A stretch of 64,000 bases of DNA, from contig NZ_BMPW01000004.1 in the NCBI RefSeq assembly GCF_014647795.1, positions 186,001 to 250,000 of the forward strand, given 5' to 3'. The notes beneath the pieces were generated by a model. The model saw nothing but the letters and a program-made list of their open reading frames with translations, made no database searches and had not been told where the DNA came from. Positions 51,701-58,380 of the stretch are shown here, one piece after another (the first letter of the stretch is position 1; every line of letters begins with the position of its first letter). Origin of the DNA: Actinoplanes campanulatus (GTDB taxonomy: Bacteria > Actinomycetota > Actinomycetes > Mycobacteriales > Micromonosporaceae). The position numbers and the translations under genes are program-made.

Positions 51701-54133
51701 CTGCAGGGCCAGGAAGATCCGGAAGACCGCGTCCTCCAGAGCCGGCGTACGCTCCAGCCCGTCCACCCCGTAGTGGGCCAGCACCCGGGTGAGCCGGTCC
51801 TGGAAATCCTGGGTGACCCCGGCCCGCTCGGCGTCGAGACTCTGCAGGTACGTGTGGAAGTACTCCCGGGGGCTGTGCACCGCGTCGCCCGGCTCGGGGT
51901 TCCAGCCCTCGCCCGGCTTGTTGCGGCTGAGTTCCAGCAGATCGGCGGCGATGGTGAGCAGCTCGATCTCACCGGCGAGCGGCCGGTGGTTCTCGACACG
52001 GGCCGCGAGGTACTCCTTCACGGCATCCGGCGAGACGTCGTAGCCGAGCAGCAGCGCCCGCAGGTCCGCCAGCCCGCGGTCCACCGAGTATCCGGACGCG
52101 GCCGGCAGTTCGATCTCGACGGCGGCGCCCGCGTCGGCGGCCTCCTCGGCGGCGGAGTCGTCCAGCGGCTCCAGGCGCATCAGCGGCGCGCCGGTCTCCA
52201 CCTGGCTGCCCACGGCCACCGGGCACTCGCGGACCCGGGCCTTGAACGGAGCCCGCAGCACGTTCTCCATCTTCATGCTCTCCAGCACGAGGATCGGCGC
52301 GCCCGCCTCCACCTCGTCACCGACCGCCAGCGGCGTGGCCACCACCAGGGCGGGGGCGGGGGAGCGGACCACACCACCCTCGTCCCGGCTGACCCGGTGC
52401 GTGACGCCGTCCACCTCGATCGTGTGGATCGGCCCGTGCGTGGCCGTGACCAGCCGGAACCGGTGACCGTTGACCAGCATCTGGCCGCTGTGCGCGTCGA
52501 AGCGGTCGCTGACCACGTCGGCGTACACGAAATCGCCGCCCGCCGAGATGCCCACCCGGAACCGCTTGGCGCCCAGCCGGGACACCTGCACCCGGTAGCC
52601 GACACCGCGCAGCTTCAGGTCGAGCGGACGGCCGGTGTCGTGCTGCACCTGCGGACGGCCGCCGTGGGCCGTGGTGAGCAGCCGCCGCCGGGAGACGTCC
52701 TCCTCGTCCTGGTACGCCTCGATGCCGGCCGCGGCCAGCGCGATCGCCGAGTGCCGGTGGCTGACCAGCCGGCCCTGCGCGCGGACCCGGTCGATCCAGC
52801 CGGTGTCGGCGGAGCCGTCGATCACCTCGGGCTGGTCGAGCAGGTCCAGCACGAAGCTCTTGTTGGTGGATCCGCCCTCGATGATGACCGTGGTCTCGGC
52901 CATCGCCCGGCGCAGGCGGCCGAGCGCCTCGTCACGGTTTCGCCCGTACGCAATGATCTTGGCAATCATCGAGTCGAACGCCGCCGGAATGGTGTCGCCC
53001 TCGCTGACCCCGGTGTCCACCCGGATGCCCGGGCCGGCCGGCAGCTCGAGGCGGGCGATGCGGCCCGGCGACGGCGCGAAGTCGCGGTCCGGGTCCTCGG
53101 CGTTGAGCCGCGCCTCGACGGCGTGCCCCTGCTCGGGCGGCTGCGCGCCGGTCAGCTTGCCGCCGGAGGCCACGTGCAGCTGGAGTTTCACCAGGTCGGT
53201 GCCGGTGGTGATCTCGGTGATCGGGTGCTCGACCTGGAGGCGGGTGTTCACCTCGAGGAAGGCGAACAGCTTCTCACCCGGGTGGAACAGGAACTCGACC
53301 GTGCCCGCGCCCTTGTAACCGACGGCCAGCGCCAGCCGCACCGCGGACGCCTTCAGCTCGGCGGCCTGCTCCGGCGCCATCACGACCGAGGACGACTCCT
53401 CGATGATCTTCTGGTTGCGCCGCTGGACCGAGCAGTCGCGCACCCCCAGCGCCCACGCGGTGCCCTGCCCGTCCGCGATGACCTGCACCTCGACGTGCCG
53501 GGCGCCGGTGACGAGGCGCTCCAGGAAGACGACGCCGGAGCCGAACGCCCGCAGCGCCTCCTGACTGGTCCGCTCGTAGGCGTCGGTCAGATCCGCGCCC
53601 GAGTCGACCCGGCGGATACCGCGGCCACCGCCGCCGGCGGTCGCCTTCAACATGAGCGGATAGCCGATCTCGTCACCGGCGCGCAGCGCGTCCTCCAGGG
53701 TCGCGACCTCGCCGCGACTCCACGGAGCGACCGGAACGCCGACCTCCTCGGCGATCAGCTTTGAGCCGATCTTGTCACCGAGCTTGCGCATCGCCTCCGC
53801 GCTCGGCCCGACGAACGTCACCCCGATCCGGTCACACAGCTCCGCGAACAACGGATCCTCCGCGACGAAACCCCAGCCCACCCAGGCCGCGTCCGCGCCG
53901 GTCGCCCTCAGTGCCTCTTCGAGGAGGCCATGATTGAGGTACGGGCGGGCAGCCGCCGGACCGAGCGAGTAGGTGACGTCGGCCGCTCGCACGAACGTCG
54001 CGGTGCGGTCCTCATCGGTGTAGAGGGCGACCGTCTCGATCCGGGTCCCGGTCTCCGCGGACAGATCCCGTACGGCGTGGATGAGGCGCATCGCGCTCTC
54101 TCCACGGTTGATGATCGCGACACGCCTGAACAC
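48713..54133 (-). CDS. Single-chain acyl-CoA (acetyl/propionyl-CoA) carboxylase, eukaryotic-type domain order
   Basis: 1,806 residues fusing all parts of a biotin-dependent carboxylase. Residues 1-450 are biotin carboxylase (ATP-grasp loop KATAGGGGRGIRRV at 164-177, EESSSVV near 245, EVNTRLQVEHPITE). About 560-690 is the biotin carrier domain, with the biotinylated Lys621 in ESMKMENV. About 700-1230 is the eukaryote-like ACC central region. The rest is carboxyltransferase (GKQSLDFSGGVSAEDNFGIGGYDRVMG; later RGFPP and RARAINAASG-like segments). The order BC-BCCP-central-CT is that of eukaryotic acetyl-CoA carboxylase and bacterial long-chain acyl-CoA carboxylases. The product would be malonyl- or methylmalonyl-type CoA for fatty acid or polyketide synthesis. 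The ATG at 54133 starts the canonical fold. Confidence 0.92.
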   Translation of the reverse strand: MFRRVAIINRGESAMRLIHAVRDLSAETGTRIETVALYTDEDRTATFVRAADVTYSLGPAAARPYLNHGLLEEALRATGADAAWVGWGFVAEDPLFAELCDRIGVTFVGPSAEAMRKLGDKIGSKLIAEEVGVPVAPWSRGEVATLEDALRAGDEIGYPLMLKATAGGGGRGIRRVDSGADLTDAYERTSQEALRAFGSGVVFLERLVTGARHVEVQVIADGQGTAWALGVRDCSVQRRNQKIIEESSSVVMAPEQAAELKASAVRLALAVGYKGAGTVEFLFHPGEKLFAFLEVNTRLQVEHPITEITTGTDLVKLQLHVASGGKLTGAQPPEQGHAVEARLNAEDPDRDFAPSPGRIARLELPAGPGIRVDTGVSEGDTIPAAFDSMIAKIIAYGRNRDEALGRLRRAMAETTVIIEGGSTNKSFVLDLLDQPEVIDGSADTGWIDRVRAQGRLVSHRHSAIALAAAGIEAYQDEEDVSRRRLLTTAHGGRPQVQHDTGRPLDLKLRGVGYRVQVSRLGAKRFRVGISAGGDFVYADVVSDRFDAHSGQMLVNGHRFRLVTATHGPIHTIEVDGVTHRVSRDEGGVVRSPAPALVVATPLAVGDEVEAGAPILVLESMKMENVLRAPFKARVRECPVAVGSQVETGAPLMRLEPLDDSAAEEAADAGAAVEIELPAASGYSVDRGLADLRALLLGYDVSPDAVKEYLAARVENHRPLAGEIELLTIAADLLELSRNKPGEGWNPEPGDAVHSPREYFHTYLQSLDAERAGVTQDFQDRLTRVLAHYGVDGLERTPALEDAVFRIFLALQRSAASVGIVTQILRQWIAGNPPQEPLFERSGIALEHLIEATQVRFPSVSDLARGIVFRWYAQPLLRRTRAEVYASVRADLRHLDHHPDAADRAARIQSMVACSEPLVRLLGQRIGRPGRDHVPLLEVLTRRYYDNRGLTSFETRSVGNIRFVTTAHTADRVTRVAATAIDISDLSDSIAALGPIDADVADIYVAWDSQPSAEEMAHHLGSLFASLPVAGVRRVTTTVAGTSGAVMHHHFTFRRDNSGNFVEDRLIRGLHPQIALRLQLERLREFDLTRLPSTDEEMYLFKAVAKSNPADERLIAMYQVRDLTALRETDGRLVALPALEQGVTLTLDAIRNIQAQRPQNKRFDTNRIMMYVWPVTELSLDELNALVQRILPTASGAGLEEVQFIARQRRSSGELTEVSVRITLEPGNGAQLHVGEPSTEPVQPLDDYRQKVLRAARRGAVYPYELTGLLGSFTEYDLSSSGVLEPVDRPKGRNSAALVAGVVTTPTERYPEGVTRVVLLGDPTKSLGALSEPECARVIAALDLAETMRVPLEWFALSAGARISMTSGTENMDWVAAALKRIVTFTQAGGEINIVVAGINVGAQPYWNAEATMLMHTKGILVMTPDSAMVLTGKQSLDFSGGVSAEDNFGIGGYDRVMGPNGQAQYWAPSLPAARDVLMAHYDHTYVAPGEAGPRPATTSDPSSRDVSGFPHTVAGSDFATVGQIFSAAHNPDRKKAFDIRTVMRAVSDQDHPVLERWAGMADADTSVVQDAHIGGRPVCLIGIESKSVARRGFPPTDGPDTYTAGTLFPRSSKKTARAINAASGNRPLVVLANLSGFDGSPESMRNLQLEYGAEIGRAIVNFEGPIVFTVISRYHGGAFVVFSKALNPNMTVLALEGSFASVLGGAPAAAVVFSGEVNNRTANDPRVSSLQAQVAVAGGAERSALNTRLAEVQQSVRAEKLGEVAAEFDRVHSIQRAVEVGSVDAIVSTAELRPRIIEAIEHGLKG

Positions 54134-54234
54134 TTGCCGAGCCTCCCTGCAGCCCCGTCAGAATCCTTCGCCTCAACCTTCTCGGCTACTGTCCGTTCGA
54201 GCCATACGCCGGATCATGCATGTCGGGCACCGTA

Positions 54235-54255
54235 GTTTGTAGGAATCCCACAAAC
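54235..54255. promoter_or_regulatory. 21-bp near-palindrome upstream of the carboxylase gene
   Basis: The arms GTTTGT (54235-54240) and ACAAAC (54250-54255) are perfect complements, and the centre AGGAATCCC continues the symmetry with one mismatch, so nine of ten pairs match around a single central base. It is AT-rich in a GC-rich background and 101 bp before the carboxylase start. It is a strong operator candidate. The regulator is unknown. Confidence 0.6.
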
Positions 54256-54624
54256 AGCGTTGTGCCTGATGGCCAGACCGGGGTGCAATCGTTCGATCGT
54301 CCAGACCCGGATCCGATGCACGGCCCATACCGGGAGCAGCGGAAACACTATCCCGCACCGGCGGGTGTCCGCGGCCCCTGTCGATACCCCTCAACCTGGC
54401 GGGCCCCTCACCCTGGGTGCCTTCACCGAAAAGCCCAAAACCCACTTTTCGTACGCTCCGGGCACCCCACAACCGCACGTCCCCCGCCCCGTGACCCGCC
54501 ACGCGACCCTTCCGGCGGCTCCGGGCCCCCAGCGCGCCCGCCGACTGAATCGCAGCGCAAGCGCTGACGCGCAACCTCCCCCGGATGCCCCCGGCACCCG
54601 AATCACCCACTCCGGGCCTTGAAG
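54256..54624. other. Gene-free spacer
   Basis: No frame here has gene-like codon use or a recognisable motif; several overlapping open frames exist only because stops are rare at this GC content. The stretch is C-rich with no clear hairpin or repeat. Confidence 0.5.
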
Positions 54625-54773
54625 CCGCTCGCCCTGTGCGGGTGGTCACGCTCTTGCTTCCCAGGCACCCGGGTTGCCCACTTCCGGCCGTGACGCCGCT
54701 CGCCGGGTGCGGGTGCTCGCATTTACCCGAGGGTGGGCGCGCACAGCGGTGGTGTTGTGGTCGCCTGCGTGAC
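54625..54773 (+). repeat. Dispersed intergenic repeat family 1, copy B
   Basis: It contains CGGGTGGTCACGCTCTTGC, CCCGGGTTGCCCACTTCCGG, GGGTGGGCGCGCACAGCGGT and GTTGTGGTCGCCTGCGTGAC in the same order as the other copies. It stops abruptly where the hydrolase remnant begins, so the repeat edge coincides with a broken gene. Confidence 0.7.
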
Positions 54774-55739
54774 AAGGTCGCCTTCGCCCGGCCCTGGGGT
54801 TTCCCCATGCCGGACGGGACGGTGCCGGTGGGCGTCTGGTACGGCAGCGACGACCAGGCCGTGCCCGGCGAGCACGCCCGGTGGCTGCTCGACAACATCC
54901 CCGGAGCGCGGGAAAGCCGGTACACCGGCGGGCACGTGCCCGGCCTCGAGACCTTCCGGCAGATCTACGACTGGCTGCGCGCCCAGGCCGGGTGAGCGGG
55001 TGGTGGGAACGCGTTTCCAGGTGCAGGCGGCTGCGAGCAGGCAGGACAGCAGTCCGATGCCGACGGCGGCGATGCCCGCGAACGGGACCGCGACCGCCAC
55101 CGTGACGCAGAACGCGAGATAGCACGGCAGGCTGCGGATCAGCCCGGTCAGGGTGTGCACGCCGGCCGCCGCGCCGTCGCGGGTGACCGCGACGACGGTC
55201 AGGATCGTGCACATCGTGGGGAACGCGGCGACCGTTCCGGCCGGGTCCGGCCCGGCCAGGCGGCTGGTCAGCACCGCCGCCGCGACGATGAGAGTGGCTC
55301 CGGCACAGGTGAGGGCGACGATGCGTCGGCTGCGAGGTGACGCGGGGCGCAGCGGCGCCGCTGGCATCACGCGCGGGGCAAGGCACAGCACGGCGACCGC
55401 AACGGCCACTGCGAGTGCCGCGGGCACCCCTGCGATCAGCAGCGACGCCGCGATGTAGGCGGCCAGGCCGGCGGCGAAACCGACGGCCAGGCCGCGGCGG
55501 CGCAGCACGTGGGCGAAGACCACGCCGAGCGCGACCTGAGCCGGTACGTGGGCGGCCGCGCTGAGCGCCATCGCGGCCGCCGCGCCGGGACCGATGTCGA
55601 CGGAGACCGCGATCACGGCAACCGCGAAGGCGGCCGGCAGCGCGCCGACCCAACCTGCCGCAGACGGGCCGAGACGCTTTTCGATCAGGGTGGCGACGGC
55701 CATGACGGCGGGTGCGAGAAGGAGCGGGATCAATACCAC
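54723..55739 (-). CDS. Polytopic membrane protein with read-through C-terminus
   Basis: About 338 residues from GTG 55739 (VVLIPLLLAPAVMAVATLIEKRLGPSAAGWVGALPAAFAVAVI). It has seven or eight membrane helices arranged in two similar halves, ending at about AAACTWKRVPTTRS. The last 90 or so residues (GLGAQPVVDLPEGLEAGHVPAG and beyond) are low-complexity, antisense to a hydrolase remnant and to repeat copy B, so the original stop codon appears to have been lost. It is divergent from a LysR gene, probably its regulator. Family not recognised; a transporter role is likely. Confidence 0.6.
   Translation of the reverse strand: MVLIPLLLAPAVMAVATLIEKRLGPSAAGWVGALPAAFAVAVIAVSVDIGPGAAAAMALSAAAHVPAQVALGVVFAHVLRRRGLAVGFAAGLAAYIAASLLIAGVPAALAVAVAVAVLCLAPRVMPAAPLRPASPRSRRIVALTCAGATLIVAAAVLTSRLAGPDPAGTVAAFPTMCTILTVVAVTRDGAAAGVHTLTGLIRSLPCYLAFCVTVAVAVPFAGIAAVGIGLLSCLLAAACTWKRVPTTRSPGLGAQPVVDLPEGLEAGHVPAGVPAFPRSGDVVEQPPGVLAGHGLVVAAVPDAHRHRPVRHGETPGPGEGDLVTQATTTPPLCAPTLG
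54771..54995 (+). pseudogene. C-terminal fragment of an alpha/beta hydrolase
   Basis: The frame from DKVAFARPWGFPMPDGTVPVGVWYGSDDQAVPGEHARWLLDNIPGARESRYTGGHVPGLETFRQIYDWLRAQ is the last quarter of a typical hydrolase, carrying the late Asp (GSDDQAVP) and His (TGGHVPG). The oxyanion and nucleophile parts are gone. The fragment starts exactly at the edge of repeat copy B. It overlaps the antisense tail of the membrane protein gene. Confidence 0.7.
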
Positions 55740-55760
55740 GGGTCCAGCGTCACGCAGGTT

Positions 55761-55795
55761 ATCGTTCGTTTCCAGTTCCGGTTCACGAACACGAT
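55761..55795. promoter_or_regulatory. Inverted repeat between divergent membrane gene and LysR gene
   Basis: ATCGTTCGT (55761-55769) and ACGAACACGAT (55785-55795) are near-complementary arms (two-base bulge) across 15 bp, centred in the 72-bp divergent gap. They fit a LysR binding region covering both promoters. Confidence 0.45.
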
Positions 55796-55811
55796 TCGTA
55801 GGAGAATCCGA

Positions 55812-56726
55812 ATGATGGAGCTGCGCCGACTTCGCCTGCTGGACGCGCTGGCCCGGCTCGGCACGGTGGCCGCGGTGGCCGACGCGCTGTCGTACAGCCC
55901 GTCGAGCGTCTCCGTCCAACTGGCCCAGTTGGAGGTCGAGGCCGGGGTCAAGCTGCTGCGCCGGGTCGGGCGTACCGTCGAACTGACCCCGGCCGGAAGG
56001 CGCCTCGCCGACCACGCCGCGGAGGCGCTCGCGTCCGACGAGGCGATTCGTGCCGAACTCGCCGGAATCGGCGACGGGCCACGCGGACGGCTGCGCATGA
56101 CGATCGTGCAGACCCCGGCGCTCGCCCTGCTGCCGGCGACCCTGGACCGGCTCGCCGTCACCGCCCCCGATCTCCAGGTCGAGGTGTACCAGCGGGAGAC
56201 CGCGCCCGCCCTCGACGAGCTACGCGCCCGCACCATCGATCTCGTCGTCGGCATCGAGTACGATCCCGTCCCCGTGAGCCGCCACCACGACATCGACCGC
56301 CAGGACCTGATGCGCGAGGATGTCCTCCTGGCCGTCCGGCAGTCGACCCCCGTCTCGCTGACCGATTATGAACAGCAATCGTGGGCCACCGGCCACCGCG
56401 GCACCGGCCTCGACGCCGTCCTGCGCAACGTCTGCAACCGCCTGGCCGGGTTCGAGCCCAGGATCCGGCACCGCAGCGACGACGGTCTCGTCCTCGGCGC
56501 CCTCGTCGCCTCCGGCCGTGCCGTCGCCCTGCTACCCGCCCTCCTGACCACGGCGTTACCGCAGATCACCGCCCATCGCATCGTCGAGGAACGCCTCCAG
56601 CGCACGATCTTCACCGCCACCCGCGCCGCCGCCGCGCACGCTCCCGAAATCGCGGTCACCCGCGCGGCGCTGCGCATGGCCGCGGCGACCATCGCCACCC
56701 GGCACGGCGATCTGGTCACCGTCTGA
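55812..56726 (+). CDS. LysR-family regulator
   Basis: 304 residues: N-terminal helix-turn-helix (LRLLDALARLGTVAAVADALSYSPSSVSVQLAQLEVEAGVKLLRRVGRTVELTPAGRRLADHA) and a substrate-binding domain (GRLRMTIVQTPALALLPATLDRLAVTAPDLQVEVYQRE). GGAG lies about ten bases before ATG 55812/55815. It is divergent from the membrane protein, which it probably regulates. Its stop codon is the first base triplet of repeat family 2, copy 2. Confidence 0.9.
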   Translation: MMELRRLRLLDALARLGTVAAVADALSYSPSSVSVQLAQLEVEAGVKLLRRVGRTVELTPAGRRLADHAAEALASDEAIRAELAGIGDGPRGRLRMTIVQTPALALLPATLDRLAVTAPDLQVEVYQRETAPALDELRARTIDLVVGIEYDPVPVSRHHDIDRQDLMREDVLLAVRQSTPVSLTDYEQQSWATGHRGTGLDAVLRNVCNRLAGFEPRIRHRSDDGLVLGALVASGRAVALLPALLTTALPQITAHRIVEERLQRTIFTATRAAAAHAPEIAVTRAALRMAAATIATRHGDLVTV

Positions 56727-56848
56727 AAACCCTTTCCGGTACGCGCGACGCCCGTTTTCAACCGCAACCCACCCCGTCCCGCCCTGCCCCGCGAGCACCT
56801 GCCACTCCAGACCGTGCCGCGCCCGCCGGGCTCAGATCGGTGGCCGGG
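56724..56848 (+). repeat. Dispersed intergenic repeat family 2, copy 2
   Basis: It begins at the LysR stop codon with AAAACCCTTTCCGGTACGCG and ends with CGCCGGGCTCAGATCGGTGG, matching 29815-29938 throughout. It could act as a 3'-end or mobile element. Confidence 0.6.
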
Positions 56849-56904
56849 CATGCCCGGCTTCGCTCCGCCACCGGCATCTGCCGCCGGTCACGGGACTCAC
56901 CCAC

Positions 56905-57190
56905 CCAGCCCTGCGGTCACCCTGGGCGGGTGGTCGCGCTCTTGCTCCCAGGCGCGGGGGTTGCCCGCTTTCGGTCGTTGCGCCGGTCACCCTGGGTGGG
57001 TGGTCGCGGTTCCACCAGGGTGGGTTGGTGCACACGCTGGCGGTGTCGTGGTCGTCCCAGTGGCCTGTAGCCGCGGGGCCGCACACGTGGCGTCTTTCGT
57101 GTGCGCCCGCCACGGCTTCGGCCGCTCGAACGTGGGCGCCCGCCCGCTGTGGAACTCATTGTGTGCGCTCACCTCGGAAAGCCCGACCGG
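56905..57190 (+). repeat. Dispersed intergenic repeat family 1, copy D (longest)
   Basis: It reads GGTCACCCTGGGCGGGTGGT, GGTTGCCCGCTTTCGGTCGT, GCGCCGGTCACCCTGGGTGG, CTGGCGGTGTCGTGGTCGTC, then a tail with TCGTGTGCGCCCGCC and GTGTGCGCTCACCTCGGAAA shared with copy A. It includes an internal partial duplication (CACCCTGGGCGGGTGGTCGC and CACCCTGGGTGGGTGGTCGC at 56920 and 56986). The remaining stretch 57191-57470 has no supported gene. Confidence 0.7.
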
Positions 57191-57470
57191 CCGCGACTCC
57201 GCGTGAGCAAGGAATCCCGCTCACCGGCTCATGGGGAAGTTGAAGTAGCCAGGAGGGCGTGTTTCTCGGGTGTGGATGGCCGCCATGCCAAGTCGCGCAT
57301 TCGGATGGATGCGGCGTTACCGCGACTCGTTGACGATCTTGGGTGATGATGGCCTTCGGGCGGATCTTGATTCCTGGTCGCTATCCGGCGCTCAATCATC
57401 AGCCATGATCCATTCGCCCTGGAGGATTCTGGGCGGCGGGCGATCGGTGGATCGCTTAGCGTCGGCGGCT

Positions 57471-58298
57471 ATGACCGAGACGATGGTGGCCGCCGGGCCG
57501 TTGCGCCTGTGGACGGAACGGACCGGGGACCCGGGTGACCCGGCCGTCCTGCTGATCATGGGGGCGTCGGCGCAGGGCTTCACCTGCCCGGACGCGCTGG
57601 TCGGCCGGCTCGTCGACCGTGGGGTGCAGGTGATCCGGTACGACCATCGCGACACCGGGCTCTCCAGCGTCGTCGACTTCGACCGGCATCCGTACGGGCT
57701 GTCGGACCTGGCCGCCGACGCGCTGGCGATCCTCGACGCCTACGGGCTGTCGTCCGCCCACATCGCCGGGGTGTCGATGGGCGGCATGATCGCGCAGTGG
57801 CTGGGCGTGCACGCGCCGGACCGGGTGCGGTCGCTGACCCTGCTGTCCACCACCCCGATGGGTGCCCGCCCCGGCGACCTGCCACCACCTGACGACCGCT
57901 TCCTCAAGCATCTCGCCGCCACGGCCGGAACCCGGCCCGGGGTGGAGTCCGACGTGGCCCTGTTCCGGGTGATGAACGGCGACGTCCGCCCGTTCGACGA
58001 ACCGGCCTGCCGGGCGATGCTGGAACGCTGCTGGGCCCGGGCGGTCGACCCGTCGGCGGCCGCCCATCACGGGCCGGCCTGTCAGCGGGACAGCCCGGAC
58101 CTGCACGCGCCGCTGTCCACGATCACCGCGCCGACGACGATCGTGCACGGCGACCAGGATCCGGTCGTCACGCTCGCCCACGGTGAGGCGCTGGCGGCCG
58201 CGGTCCCGCACGCCGAGCTGCGTGTCGTGCCGGGCATGGGGCACGTCTACTGCTCGTCGGGACTCCCGGAACTGCTCGCCGGCCTGATCCGGCTCTGA
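57471..58298 (+). CDS. Alpha/beta hydrolase (RdmC/proline-iminopeptidase-like)
   Basis: 276 residues: LLIMGASAQGFTCPDALVGRLVDRGVQVIRYDHRDTGLS, the nucleophile elbow IAGVSMGGMIAQWLG, VHGDQDPVV with the catalytic Asp and PGMGHVYCS with the His. All three catalytic residues are present. The family includes aclacinomycin methylesterase-like enzymes and many uncharacterised esterases. ATG 57471 has no ribosome site but TAGCGT lies about 10 bases upstream, so a leaderless message is possible. A hairpin follows the gene. Confidence 0.88.
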   Translation: MTETMVAAGPLRLWTERTGDPGDPAVLLIMGASAQGFTCPDALVGRLVDRGVQVIRYDHRDTGLSSVVDFDRHPYGLSDLAADALAILDAYGLSSAHIAGVSMGGMIAQWLGVHAPDRVRSLTLLSTTPMGARPGDLPPPDDRFLKHLAATAGTRPGVESDVALFRVMNGDVRPFDEPACRAMLERCWARAVDPSAAAHHGPACQRDSPDLHAPLSTITAPTTIVHGDQDPVVTLAHGEALAAAVPHAELRVVPGMGHVYCSSGLPELLAGLIRL

Positions 58299-58301
58299 GC
58301 G

Positions 58302-58335
58302 GTGGCGGAGTCGTGCCTTGGCGTGACTCCGCCAC
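58302..58335 (+). terminator. Hairpin after alpha/beta hydrolase
   Basis: GTGGCGGAGTC (58302-58312) and GACTCCGCCAC (58325-58335) form a perfect 11-bp stem with a 12-base loop, 3 bp after the hydrolase stop and 45 bp before the protease start. Confidence 0.7.
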
Positions 58336-58380
58336 GGTCAGGTATTCACCGGCGTCGACCGTACCGATAGAACTCCTTGC

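Noticed and set aside
48728-53764. 1,678-codon open frame on the plus strand
   Set aside because: It is exactly antisense to the acyl-CoA carboxylase. Its translation is an Arg/Gly/His/Asp-rich low-complexity string with no domain. GC-rich codon bias removes stops from the opposite frame.
56832-57206. Several 60-130-codon frames on both strands
   Set aside because: They derive from repeat copy D and lack gene-like composition.
57270-57470. N-terminal extension of the alpha/beta hydrolase frame
   Set aside because: The 67 extra residues have no similarity to the fold, and the core enzyme begins normally at 57471.
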